Notes: a model not told the origin generated them from the letters alone. DNA of 64,000 bases from Diphasiastrum complanatum (GCA_029204225.1 CM055097.1:67428972-67492971), one strand, 5' to 3'; positions 32,972 to 48,568 are shown, counted from the stretch's first letter. A program made the numbers and translations.

Positions 32972-34161
32972 AAGACCAAGTGGAATCTACTCCAAGGGTG
33001 CCAAGAAGATCAACAAGGACAAGGATTGAGCCATCAAGGCTCACTTATAGTGACAAAGGGGAGCAAAGGGAAGATTCTCAACTACTCAACTCTTATACTT
33101 TCTTGACTACTATGCTTGAAGAACCAACTAGTTTTGAGGAAGCAAATAAGTCTCAATATTGGAGGAAAGCTATGCAAGTAGAGTTTGATGCATTAATGGA
33201 GAATCAAACTTGGAAACTTGTTGATTTACCTTATGGAAAGAAGCCTCTTACTTGTAAATGGATATATAGATTGAAATATAATCAAGATGGTTCCATTCAT
33301 AAGTACAAAGCTAGACTTGTAGCAAAAGGTTTTTTGCAAGTCAAAGGCATAGATTATGATGAAAGCTTTGCACCTGTTGCAAAGCTTGTAACCATTAAAT
33401 TAATCATATGTCTTGCAACTTCTTTCAAATGGGAGCTCTTCCAACTTGATGTGACAAATGCTTTCTTGAATGGATTCTTGGAAGAGGAAATCTACATGTG
33501 CCAACCCGAGGGCTTCATCAAAGATGGAGAAGAAGACAAGGTGTGTCTCTTGAAGAAGAGTCTTTATGGACTCAAGCAAGCACCAAGAGCATGGTACTCT
33601 AGGTTGCATTCCTATCTTATTTCCATTGGATTTGTTGTAAGTTCTTATGAACCATCATTGTACTACAACTGTAATGATGGAAAGATCATTATCTTAGTTT
33701 TATATGTTGATGACATTATACTCACAGGAAATGATCTAGATGGCATCAAGAATGTAAAACTTTCCTTGTCTAGTGAATTTAAAATGGTAGATCTAGGACT
33801 TCTTAAAGTTATACTTGGAATAGAAGTCACTAGAAGTAATGATTTTACCTTAATATGTCAATCTAAGTATGCTAGATCAATCTTAGTAGGATTTGGCATG
33901 ATTGATTGTAAAGGAGTTGAAACTCCTATGGAACTAAGTGTAAAAGTTTCTAAGAAAAGTGATGAAGCATCCTTTGAGGACATCACTACCTATAGAATGC
34001 TTATTGGTTCCTTGATATACTTAACCATCACTAGACCAGATCTTAGTTTTTGTGTGCAAGTTGAGTCAATACATGCAAAGTCCATTAATATGTCATTGGA
34101 AAGGAGCAAAAAGGGTGTTAAGGTACATCTCGGCTACAAAAGACTTTGGCATAGTTTATGA
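32932..34161 (+). pseudogene. copia C reverse transcriptase, catalytic core intact
   Basis: A 409-codon open frame. After the linker (TPRVPRRSTRTR) come AMQVEFDALMENQTWKLVDL, CKWIYRLKYNQDGSIHKYKA, RLVAKGFLQVKGIDYDESFA, LDVTNAFLNGFLEEEIYM, LKKSLYGLKQAPRAWYSRL and the catalytic box LYVDDIILTGND (YVDD at about 33702-33713). This domain copies element RNA into DNA in the virus-like particle. The frame continues into the connection region (GVETPMELSVKVSKK, YRMLIGSLIYLTITRPDLSF) and is lost at 34161, before RNase H. It is the best kept RT in the window. Confidence 0.9.
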
Positions 34162-34179
34162 ATAGACTAATATATGTTT

Positions 34180-34670
34180 GAGAGCATATTCGGACTCAAG
34201 TTTTGCAGGTAACAAGATGGATAGAAGATCCATAAGTGCATTTGCTACATTCTTATGTGGAGGAGTTATATCTTGGCTTTCCAAAAAGCAAGATACCATC
34301 TCTCTTTCATCAACAGAATCCAAATAAAAAGCTATGACAACAACAACAAAGGAGGTTCTTTGGCTTAAAAGGCTTTTGGAGGAGCTACATGTGATCAAGG
34401 ACGAAGACATTCCATGCATATATTGTGATAATCAAGCAGCTCAACAACTTGCAAACAATCCAGTCTTCCATGCTCGAACAAAGCACATCGAAATTGCAAA
34501 TCATTTCGTGAGGGAGAAAGTGCAAGCGAAGGAGATCAAGCTTATTCATGTTTCATCATCAGATTGAATTGTTGATATACTCACCAAGGCATTGCCTAAA
34601 GGTCCATTCATAAAATTAAGATTGGCTCTTGGAGTTATATATAGATCTATGCTAGATTTACCAAGCTAGA
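34180..34670 (+). pseudogene. copia C RNase H
   Basis: Readable residues are AYSDSSFAGNKMDRRSISAF, ISWLSKKQDTISLSSTESK (then a stop), KEVLWLKRLLEELHV, YCDNQAAQQLANNPVFHART, HIEIANHFVREKVQ and, after a TGA, IVDILTKALPKGPFIKLRL. These are the ordered blocks of copia RNase H and the polyprotein C-terminus. Two stops inactivate it. Confidence 0.85.
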
Positions 34671-34681
34671 TTTTTGAGGAG

Positions 34682-34821
34682 TGTGAAAAATGCAAAAATA
34701 AGTTTAGTAGAGGCCAAAAATCTTGTATGTAGGATAGACACACATGTGTGGAGCCTGTTCCCACGTGTGAAACTAGTATACTTTTCATGTACCATAATCA
34801 TATATGCTATACATATGTTTT
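34682..34821 (+). repeat. 3' LTR of copia C, truncated to 140 bp
   Basis: TGTGAAAAATGC...ATGTTTTA matches the first 141 bp of the 5' LTR with seven differences. It breaks off where the direct repeat at 34822 begins. Confidence 0.85.
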
Positions 34822-35466
34822 AGGTCCTATATCTGGGTATAGGATAGCTAAATAGTCTTTTTGACTTTTTGGGCAAAACAGATCTAGATGCAGAGGATTC
34901 TTGGAGGAAAAGCTAGTGGTATGGGACAATCGTGATTCTAAAGGGGATTTCTTCGGTAAAATGATGTGTAGACCGATGGTTAGTGATTGTTGTAATGGTA
35001 ATACTAACAGAGTCCATTGGTTTTTGTTTAGGGTATTTTGGGAATTTATGAGATAAAGATCGATCCTTAATTTATTTTTCTTTTATATTAGACCTCTACT
35101 CTTTAAAAATTTCTTAAATATGAGACAGTTGGATTCAGATTCATATAATTCCTTCCAGTGTCGAACACTGTTCTAAAGGACTGTTATAGTTATATAAAAT
35201 TGTACTTCCATATAAGATTTTTGAATATGGCTTGGAATTTAGGTTTCCTGAATCCTAATGTTTCTCTCTATTTGATAGTTGATTATTGAGATGTAATATT
35301 TCTATCACTCGGGATAAGATATTCTATGATTCCGAGGAAAAAATCCGGTTTGTAGTCGTATTGGATACTCATTACTGACTTTTTTGAATCTTTGATATCT
35401 TATACGTTGTATCCTGAGAATTTTTTAATCAAAATTATGAAAAAAAAAATTTAAAGGGGGAGAAGT
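34822..35466 (+). repeat. Direct repeat, copy 1
   Basis: About 640 bp from TCCTATATCTGGGTATAGG to AAAGGGGGAGAAG, repeated in the same orientation at 43989-44675. Copy 2 has about 40 extra bases near 44245. No ORF or terminal motif identifies the repeat. A purine-rich end suggests a retroelement border. Confidence 0.8.
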
Positions 35467-39157
<3,691 letters not shown>

Positions 39158-39604
39158 TTACGATGCGGCTAATCGCAAACGTCGATGAAGACGCAAACCC
39201 GATGAGGAGGGCGGCATGCAATGGCCCGTTCCAACATATTTTCCAACTTTTCGATGGAAAGTATCCTTCCATTTTCTCGTGTCGATGGGTTTATAGTTGC
39301 ACGCCATCACTGCCCATGCAGCAGCTTTCAACTTCCTTATAACAATTTTCACCTTATCCGATAGAGTGCGCTTTCTGGAAAATGGATAACTTCGAAGATA
39401 CAGCTGCCTGTTGCTGCTGCCTTGATTTCCTCTGGGCCTGTGACCATAGCCTTCATCATCTGACGATTCGTTTTGAAGAGAAGAGAAAGGTACGTCGACC
39501 AATTTGTAAGAATCAGAATCATTTTCACTCCGCCTGCTTACGTTTCCTCTAAACGATAGACGAAGCTTGGAAGACGCATTTCTCTCATAACCGGGACTCG
39601 TCAT
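39158..39604 (-). CDS. Hypothetical basic 148-residue plant protein
   Basis: The most convincing host gene in the window. ATG at 39604 (MTSPGYERNASSKLRLSFRG) opens 148 codons with no break. The N-terminal half is Ser/Arg-rich with an acidic patch (NESSDDEGYGHRP); the C-terminal half is basic and probably helical (DKVKIVIRKLKAAAWAVMAC, NYKPIDTRKWKDTFHRKVG), ending in an Arg/Leu tail (RRLRLAAS). No signal peptide or membrane span is clear. The frame also extends upstream to a TTG, but the ATG lies just behind a good splice acceptor. I do not recognise the family. Surrounding DNA lacks transposon sequence and is more balanced in composition. A G-box lies upstream. Confidence 0.6.
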   Translation of the reverse strand: MTSPGYERNASSKLRLSFRGNVSRRSENDSDSYKLVDVPFSSLQNESSDDEGYGHRPRGNQGSSNRQLYLRSYPFSRKRTLSDKVKIVIRKLKAAAWAVMACNYKPIDTRKWKDTFHRKVGKYVGTGHCMPPSSSGLRLHRRLRLAAS

Positions 39605-39613
39605 CTTGAAGCA

Positions 39614-40078
39614 CTTGAAAAGAACCAAGCACAAAACAAGATGACGATAAACTTAAAAAATGCCAGAATAAACTCCGATTTCACAATTTCACAGATGTAC
39701 GGTCATCACGAAACTTCGTAAAACGCTTTCCGATAATGCTCGCAGGAATCTGCAATTCAAACGCTCGGCGTGAAATCCTCTGTCGAAGATAAAATAAATC
39801 AACAACAACACCGCCAGCTACTTTGAAAAGATAACCACATGAGCCCTTTCCTTGCTCCTACAGCTAGCAACCTCTGGAATGTCGGTACCAACACACACGC
39901 ATCTGCACCAAATCTGACAATCCGTGACAATACCAGCACACAAAACTGAATGTGATTCAAACCAGCCGAGCTTTCTTCGAAACCACAACAACAATTTACA
40001 CATCAAGGCTTGGATAAACAGCAAAATAAACCGAGATTCAAGAAGGAAAACCAAAACCAAAAGAAAAAAACCCAATAC
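39614..40078 (-). other. Predicted 5'UTR intron of the 148-aa gene
   Basis: On the minus strand ATCACG/GTATTGGG at 40079/40078 is a usable donor, and TTGGTTCTTTTCAAG ending at 39614 is a usable acceptor with a pyrimidine-rich lead. Exon 2 would then start nine bases before the ATG. This is inference from sequence only. Confidence 0.4.
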
Positions 40079-40440
40079 CGTGATCTGAGACTTTGCTACT
40101 GATATTCAGGATGCTGCAAGAAAATTACAGAGGTATTTTGCAGCCAAAGGATGCGCCGGCCTCTCTCGAACGGAATCACTGCGATCGTTGTGGCCATGAT
40201 GCAGCAGCATAGCAGATGGATCGAAAGGAGCGGGGTAGAATTGAGCAGATGCAGCAGCAGCAGCAGCAGCAGAAGCAGAAGCAGAAGCAGCAGAGGAAAG
40301 ACGAAGAGGGGAGAGGCATTAGCAATAGGTCTGCTACTTTAGCTCTGGGGATGCCTGCCAGGGTGATCACTTACCCACCAAATTCGTCGGCTGGCCCCTC
40401 CCAAAAACCGAGCGCCTCCTTTCAACGTTTTACGGCGTGA
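40079..40440 (-). other. Putative 5'UTR exon with CAG repeat
   Basis: It lies upstream of the predicted intron. It contains a (CAG/AAGCAG)n tract at about 40244-40295 (read CTG on the gene strand). The polyglutamine-like ORF on the plus strand here is likely a shadow of this repeat. Confidence 0.35.
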
Positions 40441-40449
40441 CCATTATGA

Positions 40450-40455
40450 CACGTG
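40450..40455. promoter_or_regulatory. G-box/ABRE-like element
   Basis: GACACGTGGCC contains the CACGTG core with an ABRE-like GGC flank, about 850 bp upstream of the ATG of the 148-aa gene and just upstream of its putative first exon. bZIP and bHLH factors bind such cores; activity here is inference. Confidence 0.4.
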
Positions 40456-41329
40456 GCCGAAACGCATTGGTTTAATGTGGCAGTTCGATACGTCCAAATC
40501 AAATTCTGTTGGGATGAAACACGCCACCATCCAAGCATCCAAGGCCATGGCTCTGGGTGAAAGGGGGGTCTAATGTCAATTGAATTTTAGTTGGACGTTG
40601 GGGAGAGGTCCCGCCACCCAAAGGCGCCCTTCCGCTCTTTGGCACACCATTGCTTGTGGGTGGGAGCATGAGGGCATGCCCCGACCAAGACCGGCCACTC
40701 TAGGGCCTCCAACCTTCCCTTGCGTAGTGGCACCATGCAAAATTTCTACTAGCATTTTATGAACGTGGTTGACATAGTCCATATTTCTTTCTCTTTAGTT
40801 TTGGATCTCTTAGTTTGCTATGGCACCACAATGTAGGGTATCCCACCAAAGCGAAATTTCTTATATGAAGGTATGACTCCAATACGAACTAAAAGTGAAC
40901 ACTTGGCACCAACCATTTCTCTTAAATCCCATTTGAGTGGACTCTCTTCCTTTCTTTCCTCCCCGAGATCACTTTCCTTTCATATTAATGCATGCAGATT
41001 TTAATGAAAATGACCTTTGTGATTTTGCCCATTTAACATCTTTGAATGGAATTGGCTCAATCAATCAAGATGCATATGGCAATCCAACCCAACATGTAGA
41101 TTAATGGGATTAGTTCAGTGTTCTTAAGAGCATCACCAATACCAGCTAACTCTTGATGAAGATCATTTACTCCTTTGTGGCCAAAAGGCTTTGCCAATGC
41201 ATGTATCAACTAGTGGCAAATACTAATAGCCAAAGCACATTTTGTGTTGGGAAATTGCTTGGTCGAGTTGAGAGAATATAACTCAACATGTGGTGTAACC
41301 TCCCAAACGAAGATCTAAGAAGACATAAA
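40456..41329. other. Mostly unclassified; possible copia gag trace
   Basis: No supported gene. On the minus strand at about 41250-41100 one frame reads AKPFGHKGVNDLHQELAGIG and DALKNTELIPLI, faintly like the second half of a copia gag domain. I do not call it as a feature of its own. Confidence 0.35.
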
Positions 41330-41977
41330 AAATTAAGCAAAGAAGCTGAGGAGGAAAAGACAAAACTTAAGCAACAGATGAGTCAGATCAACCTTGATCA
41401 AAAGAAACTCTCTGGAGCAATGATAGTTGAATCCCCTCCTATGAAGCCCAAAGAGATCCAAAAGTAATGGATCAAGAGCTGCAGAAAAAGAAAGATGAAG
41501 ACAACCGTGAACTTGCAAAATAAAGCGAGCTCCTCACCCAGCAAGTGGTGGTCAAAGCTCGACATTGCAAGGGTCCAAGGCTGCAACTGTAGAACTATCA
41601 GTGCCTTCACCCTTCCACCAGGCCTTCATCATGTTTCCTTGCCGTTACCAAACCGTCCATTCAAAACTGTTTATACCACCAAATTTTTTATGAATGAGTC
41701 CATCCCCTTGAGACTGATAATCGAAGTTTGTGCAACATGCAGATTGGAGGTTTTCCTTGAGGCTGGGACTTCGACTGAGCGAAGAACTGCAAAGACACCC
41801 AGAAGCAAATGGAGGATACAGACCTTTCAGAAGTTAGAATCTGCCAAGAAACCAAAGATAAAATCGTCAATGGCAGATAGAAGTGGTAAGAAAGAAGACA
41901 CGCGAGAAGCACTCATGGATGCAAATTGTGAAGCTGTCGGGAGCTCTCCAAATTTTGAGAATGTCAACCACCTATAG
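41330..41977 (+). pseudogene. Gypsy-like 3' ORF remnant, coiled coil
   Basis: Residues RRHKKLSKEAEEEKTKLKQQ and MSQINLDQKKLSG form a charged helix, followed by a stop near 41468 and an open stretch of 160 codons (41495-41977) with TVNLQNKASSSPSKWWSKLD and a basic tail (KKPKIKSSMADRSGKKEDTR). Charged helix and position before an LTR-like segment recall the extra ORF at 23-24.4 kb, but I see no residue-level match. It is probably the 3' end of a plus-strand gypsy element. Confidence 0.45.
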
Positions 41978-42326
41978 CAATAAGACATTCTGATCAAATT
42001 GCGGTAAATTGCAAAAAGCAGTTTTTTGATAAAGACTGGCAATAATAAGCACTTGGTTTTACGCAAGCAACCAAGGATCTACGCTTTTCCAAGTGACGAT
42101 CGAAGATGCCAATGTGGAAGCGGAGCGACATCGTCCAATATGAGTTGCAGTGGGTCCTGCAACACATTAGGGGTGGGATGATGTTGGCTGATTCTGACGA
42201 ATCTCCAAGATACTCGGACAAAGCAATTCAAGAGCATCTCTCACCTTAGACCGAGGAGGTCTCTGAGAAGACGAGACTAACGAAGACTGAGAGCCGAGTA
42301 TGAGAGCCGAGGAATACTAGTAGTAA

Positions 42327-42960
42327 TGATGTAGGAACTAGTATTTCTAGGCAAATGTAATAAATGCAAGTAGACCCCTCTTAAAGAAAGTAGAGTGAGA
42401 CACCTTTTGATGGTGACCACTAGTGGAGAGCATTATTCCACTTGTAATTTGTGAAATGTGGAAATTCCACTAGGATGCCACCTAAGAAGCTCTCTTGCTT
42501 ATTTAAGAGACTCCCTCTTTGTGAAGAGGAGCTTTTTGTGTATTGTATCAACTCCATGCTGAAATGAGAAGAGCCTCCATGAGTTAGACACATCCATTGA
42601 GCTCCTTGATCATGATGGTTTTCTTGAGTGATGCCCCTATGATCATGCCCTTCCATTCATATTGTGTGTGGTTGTGGATTTAGAGTGGATTAGATTTGCT
42701 GCTTTCCTAGAGTGGATTAGTCTTCTTTCCTTGCTTGTGGATCAATGTAGGAATCAGCATTCAAGTAAACTAAACATGCTAGAAATGTGGCATAAATCTT
42801 GCATATCCTTTAACATTCTAGTTCTTGATGTTCTTGAGATGTCCAAGAATCAAAAGACTGGTTGGTTTCTTGATTCTTGGACTTCTAACATGTTGTAGAT
42901 TAGTTCTTGTTTCTTGTTTTGTCAATTTATGCAAGTATAGTAGTGCTTAGGATATGATTT
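42327..42960 (+). repeat. Probable LTR, related to 26593-27010
   Basis: From TGATGTAGGAACTAGTATTT on, with CTTATTTAAGAG near 42506 as a TATA-like box. Its central part aligns in order with 26593-27010. Ends are not fixed. Confidence 0.45.
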
Positions 42961-43988
42961 CAGTTCATTTTTGCAGCAAAGTAGAAGTAGGAATCCATCG
43001 TTGTTCAACTGAGCAGTAACGTAGATAATTTGTTGAACACATTGGCTTGCATTTTGGTTGATTATGCATGTGCATTCAGTTCAAGAGAGACCCAGGCAGG
43101 ACAATACTACAATGATTATCAGCCCCTTCTGCCTAATCTGGGCCTTCAAACAAGAAAGATAATTTCAAGAAGTGCCCACAGTCTCTGCTGACAGGCTAAA
43201 TACCAAGCTGTAAAACAAGAAGTAAAGAAACGAAGAACTAGTTAACAGATTCTAAGACAGAGAATCTATCAACACCTATGCTGATCCTTAAGGATATTTG
43301 CCAGGAATTAAGTGCGACACTTAATGATTGAACAATAAAAAACTGTCAGGAAGATAGTGTTAAGGTTATTGATACCAAATTGAGTTTTTTCCTAGTACAA
43401 ATTTGGGGTTTGTTAACTTGAACCATTTTTGGAAGGGGAAAAAAAGTGGAAGTCTGAGATATAGATGATTGGTGGTCTTAGTGATCCAATTATTTAATTT
43501 ACATTCAATTCCTGAAGTATAACTAATTGCAAATGAGAATAAGATTGGGAAGTATTTAAAAAGATTGCCTCTGGGAATTTGGATTTCTTTTCCCAAGTGT
43601 AAATTAGAATTTTGAAAAATCGATGATTCTAAGGGAAAAGTAGTGGCAAGACTTATAATTCATTTATGGAACCATCTCTGTTTTGCAATTTGATTTAGAT
43701 CTTGCAAAGTAAAGCAGATGGAAGGTGTTCCATACATGAATCTAGTAATTTGGATTCTTTTCTGTTATAGAGTGTTTCTCTAGATTTTTAGGATAGTATG
43801 ATATTTGGTTTTTGTTGAAATCCATGTTCCTTTTGGATTAGAGAATACACTTGTGGCATTTCAACTGTACTTGAACGATACATCTTGTCCCGTCCATGCC
43901 GGGTTACAATGTGGAGTGGTATTCTTTGTGTAGCGCTTAAAGGGCATGAGGGATTTCAATGGTTAGAAGTATCTCCTAGAATTGGTTG
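42961..43988. other. Unclassified AT-rich DNA
   Basis: No supported feature. A minus ORF of 76 codons at 43366-43596 resembles nothing I know. Confidence 0.4.
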
Positions 43989-44675
43989 TGAATTTGATCC
44001 TATATCTGGGTATAGGATAGCTAAATAGACTTTTTGACTTTTTGGGCAAAATAGATCTAGATGCAAAGGATTCTTGGAGGAAAAGTTGGTGGTATGGGAC
44101 ATCAGTGATTCTAAAAGGGATTTCTTGGGTAAAATGATGTGTAGACCGATGGTTAGTGATTGTTGTAATGGTAATACTAACAGAGTCCATTGTTTTTTAT
44201 TTAGGATATTTTAAAAATTTGTGAGATAAAGATCGATCCTTAAATGGTATCTCATTAATTACAAAATATGGAAGCCCTTAAATCTATTTCTCTTTTATAT
44301 TAGACCTCTACTCTTAGAGATTTCTTAAATATGAGACAATTGGATTCAGATTCATATAATTCCTTCCAGTGTCGAACTCTGTTTTGAAGGACTGTTATAG
44401 TTATATGAAATTGTACTTCCATATAAATTTTTTGAATATGGCTTGGAATTTAGGTTTCATGAACCCTAATGTTTATCTCTATTTGATAGTTGATTATTTA
44501 ATATTTCTATCACTCGAGATAAGATATTCTATGATTCCAAGGAAAAAATCCGGTTTGTAGTCGTGTTGGATACTCATTACTGACTTTTTCTAATGTTTGA
44601 TATCTTATACGTTGTCTCCTGAGAATTTTTTAATCAAAATTATGAAAAAAAATTTAAAAGGGGGAGAAGAAAAGA
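43989..44675 (+). repeat. Direct repeat, copy 2
   Basis: Matches 34822-35466 in the same orientation, with a few percent substitutions and an insertion of about 40 bp near 44245 (ATGGTATCTCATTAATTAC start). It joins the inverted-repeat arm at about 44676. Confidence 0.8.
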
Positions 44676-46375
44676 TAGGAATAAAACTTTCGAGAAATCA
44701 GCCAGTTGCATGGATTTTTGGAAAAATCAAGTATGTGTGCAAAGGTAGAACTATCTAGTTGAAATAGAGGAACTCTTTAAGTGATTATTTTGAATAATCT
44801 GGAACTAGAGGAGTTTTGGGGATATTGAGCTGTGAGATATTCATGAATATGAGAAGTAGTGGTAAAGATTAAATTAAGGTTCACTGATTGTTACCAAGTA
44901 CCATTTTGTTATGGGTTGGATCACTGGAATAAAGCTTTAATCTGATGTCCAAAGATGTCTATATAAGTTAGCCTAATCTTGGTTTGTACGCTAAGATCTG
45001 TTGTAGGTTGATTGATTGAAGGAATTTTGTTAATAAGAGTTACATGGTTGGAAAACTTGTGAGGTGGAACTATTTAGTTCCAAAATTTTCCAGATATGTT
45101 ATGTGTCATGAGAAATAGACTTCTTTTGTAGCTGAGTTGCAAGATTCTCAGTGAGTTGTGAGTAACATATGCAGATTGTTGATATCTATTAGTCTTTAGC
45201 CTATGTTTATGTATAGGAACATAGTTGGATGTGTTGCTTATGTACACCTTAATCTTGTGGATCTACTATGTGTTTCCTATGTACTAAGTTTATATCGTAT
45301 ACTTAAACTAGTCAATGTGCATAGACATATGAACAAGTAATGTGAGGAATAGGTACTTGCAGGTTAATGTCTCTTTCTATTGAAAAAATAATCCATATTG
45401 GATAAGTAAGCAGTGTGAAGGGAAGTCACTAGGAACTGTTTATTTTGATTTATATTGCTTATAAGACACATGATTGTGAGTCATTTAGATTCATCCATGA
45501 GAATTGTGTGCATAGAATATAGAAGATTCTTGATATAGAATATTTCTTGAAGGAGGAATATCCTAAGTTATTGACTATATCCCAGTGAGCTCATATTGGA
45601 TGACAAAGTCTAACTAATGTCAAGGATAACCATTGAATTCAGTTGGAAATCAGCAGAACTTTGTAATATCTAGATGATGTTCTACGTGATTGTATAAAGT
45701 TTATATTGTTAAAGACAAATGTAATTACTAGGTTAATTGTAGAATTTGGAACTCATAATCTGGTTAAGAATTAGTTGGAAGAATACTCTTGGAATCCATT
45801 AATTTTCCTTGTGGAAAAGATTTCAGGATGTTTCTTATATTTCCTGAGTGGTACATATACTCCAATATCTCTAAATGATTAAGTATGGTTTTGGAATCCG
45901 ATAAATTATGGTTGACGAATCATAAGATTCTAAATGTTTATGATTGACGGATCGTAAATTGATACTTAAAAGTCAATAGATGATTATATGGAAATATGAT
46001 GATTCTTAAGATAGTGAGTAATTCTTGATCAATTGGTTGAGTCAAAAATTTAGATCTGTTATTTGAGCTCTAAATTTGTGTCTAAGATTGTGTGAATCTT
46101 ACCGGCATTTTTCATTAAGTAATTGTTTACTTATGAGAAATTTGCTTACCTTTATAGATTGTAGTCAAGGAATGTTTGTGTACTGCTTTTCAGCCTAATC
46201 TACGGTTAATTAGGAGCAATTAAGTCTATCAAAATTGAATGGTTGCTATTTTCTGGCATGTGATGCTAGGGATAGAGCACTTAACTCAAGAGAGTATCTG
46301 GGGTACTCAGGATTTGAGTTAAAGTCATTTTTATCTTGATGTATCTCCTAAGAGATTTTGGTGGAATGAGTTTTG

Positions 46376-46743
46376 TACTACCAAGAAGCATTTATGACAA
46401 GTCTACGAGCAATTCTGGATAGTCTTGGACTATAATTGTTTTGAATCTTTAACTTTTGAATATTGATTCTAATGTAAGGTGAGAACTCACCCAGTGATTC
46501 ATGTAAATTGAGGTTACATGAAGGTGATGTTATTAGATTGGAGAGAATAAAACCCAATAGAAAAATTTATCTTTCAGTGTACTTCTAAAGGTTGATATAG
46601 GTCTTCACTACAAAAATAGATAATTTGAGAATTATTCCATCCCTAAGTACTTATTTGATATTGAAGTCAGATAAAGATTGATTTTCAAGGTAATTGTGAA
46701 GTTAAATGTTTAATTAGTTAGCTTTTGAACTTAATCTTTAGGT
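46376..46743. other. Unclassified AT-rich DNA before the chromovirus tail
   Basis: Nothing recognisable. It ends CTTAATCTTTAGGTTTGG, which happens to resemble a splice acceptor. Confidence 0.4.
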
Positions 46744-47073
46744 TTGGTCGACTACTCATTGTATCATGTAAATTTACTTTATATGATGATGACAGTTAGA
46801 TGTATAGAATATTTTGCCCATTTGGAGGATTTATCGCTCAATTTACCTTTGGACCCTGAACGAGTACTCAAGATCAGAGATAAACAATTGAGAAATCGTT
46901 CCATCTCTATCTGCGTGCTTAGGTTGGTTGGTCAAGTTGAGGATCATGATTCATGGGAAAAAGTTAAAAGCATACAAATTGGATCTTCCCTAGTTACTCG
47001 TTCTGAGGACAAAACTGGTTTAAGGGGGGAAGAATGTTACGTCCATGTCCCATATGTGTGGGATTTGGAATAA
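46744..47073 (+). pseudogene. Chromovirus pol C-terminus with chromodomain
   Basis: The frame reads VDYSLYHVNLLYMMMT (compare the FHVSLLK motif after gypsy integrase), LPLDPERVLKIRDKQLRNRS, ISICVLRLVGQVEDHDSWEK and SEDKTGLRGEE. The PERVLxIRxKxLRNRSI...WE pattern is that of the chromodomain at the end of chromovirus integrases, which steers insertion toward modified histones. Everything upstream in pol is missing. The frame runs through the polypurine tract into the LTR start and stops at 47071-47073. Confidence 0.8.
47022..47034 (+). promoter_or_regulatory. Polypurine tract of the chromovirus
   Basis: AAGGGGGGAAGAA directly before TGTTACGTCC, the LTR start. Confidence 0.75.
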
Positions 47074-47157
47074 TTCTTGACATGGATAGCTGGTCACTCC
47101 AAGTGTATATGGTTATTGGTTATGCCTCGTCATTTTGAGCTTGGCCTATAAAGTAAT
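47035..47157 (+). repeat. Chromovirus 3' LTR start, truncated
   Basis: TGTTACGTCCATGTCCC follows the polypurine tract. After about 120 bp the sequence passes into the inverted-repeat block, so the LTR is cut short. TATAAAG near 47150 may be chance. Confidence 0.5.
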
Positions 47158-47159
47158 CA

Positions 47160-47815
47160 ATAATCATATGAGGGCCCAGACCTATAATTGGACATAGGAG
47201 CACTTGGATGGGAGTATTATGAAGGAAAGAATGGTCTTGGGAAGATCCAACGCATGGATCTCACATCTCTTCATCTAGTCAAAGGATTCTATGATTGTGA
47301 ATTGATCCTTCATGATGAGATGACAAAGAGTCATTGGAGAAGACTACATTAAGCAAATCAAGACGCAATTTTTTCAAGGCAAGGGAGATTTCATTGGTGA
47401 GCTTTTTGAGGTTTGTTATGGACTCAAGAATTCTATATTAAGTTTCATACTCATCTTCACCTACTCTACTTCATGATGGATGGAAAGTTTGAAATCTATC
47501 TTTTGCTTTATGATGGTGGCATTGTTTTCACTAACCTTTGTGGAAGTTCGAGATCAAGCATTGTTGGATCTAGATCATAAAGCAAGTGGAAGTGACACAC
47601 TTTGCTTTATTCGCATGTTTTGGAGTGACACACTTTACATCTTCTTGTGTAAATGATGCTATGCAAGTAGATATTGGTTCTCATGTTGGAAAATCAAGTA
47701 ATGGATCTGGAAAAGAGGTCTTAGTCAAGGGCTTTGATGATCAAGTGGAAGATCAGGAGGTTGGTCTCAAAGGGCTTCAACAACACAAAAGGAAAGGTAG
47801 AATTTGGGGCTAGTT
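47160..47815 (+). pseudogene. Unknown ORF, right inverted-repeat copy
   Basis: The plus-strand counterpart of the ORF at 25918-26560: ALGWEYYEGKNGLGKIQ, DLTSLHLVKGFYDCELI, FHTHLHLLYFMMDGKFEIYL, YDGGIVFTNLCGSS, then HFALFACFGVTHFTSSCVND and GKSSNGSGKEVLVKGFDD. It has more stops and small indels than the left copy, including a duplication around FGVTHFTS. It ends next to the gypsy LTR, as on the left. Confidence 0.5.
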
Positions 47816-47819
47816 AAGA

Positions 47820-48568
47820 TGTAGTGGGTTTCTTTCCTTGCCTAACCTGTATCCAAGATCTAGTCAATCTAGCATCAAAGAGACGAAGTTAGTTGTCACG
47901 CGTAGGTTCGTTCCCATGAGAGTGATAGTATAATTCAGATTTCAGCATGAATGGAAGATCCACATCTAACTCTAACATCCATTAACCCTAAACATTAACA
48001 CTACATCCATTAACACTACGCATCCACAACAAAGATAGCTTACCCTTTCTCTCTCTCCCTTTCTCTCTCATAAAAAGTATAATAATATACAATCCCAATA
48101 ACAATCAAATCGAACAATTAGCAAAAACCAAAGAAAGCATGAGAGATGAAGGAAAAGTGATAGAGAACAAGGACATTCATCAATCCATTTCTGAAGAGAA
48201 CCAATCGGCTTTATTGAAATGAGAAAATGAACATGTGTAGGAGCTCGAGTTGGTCCTTTTTTATAGTAGAGAGGAGGACCCTAGCCTCTGAATCCTATTG
48301 GTCCATTTCTGCCTCCCTAATTATTCAAATTTAAAAAAGAGTGAGAACCATCCAAATTGGAGGGAAACCCAACTTTATTCACTAACTTGACATTTAGGCC
48401 CTGCGATATTAAAAGTCCCGCAAAAAGACCTCAAGTCCTTTTACTGAATTTCTAATTAATCAAATAACTATGTGATCATCGGGTTGGACTTACACACGCA
48501 GGGTGCCAAATCCCTCTCACTTATTAACTAGGGTTAGAATTGTCTTGGGATCCGCAAACCCTCAAACA
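47820..48568 (-). repeat. LTR, gypsy family A (749 bp)
   Basis: On the minus strand TGTTTGAGGGTTTGCGGATC...CCCACTACA. It is the inverted duplicate of 25150-25911, with the same 3' flank (TCTTA read from the minus strand). It is preceded, in element direction, by 180 bp of element internal sequence. Confidence 0.9.

Larger units (their letters stand above)
29750..34821 (+). mobile_element. Ty1/copia element C
   Basis: LTR, primer site, gag, protease, integrase, RT and RNase H occur in copia order (integrase before RT), then a truncated 3' LTR. The 141 bp shared by the two LTRs differ at seven positions, about 5 percent, so the insertion is not recent. The element is defective: gag has stops, its zinc knuckle is deleted, and integrase has an internal deletion. 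It sits in the left inverted-repeat arm; the right arm keeps the empty site. Confidence 0.9.

Noticed and set aside
40216-40440. Plus-strand ORF with a polyglutamine run
   Set aside because: It reads a CAG/AAGCAG repeat in what is more likely the 5'UTR of the minus-strand gene; no domain follows the repeat.
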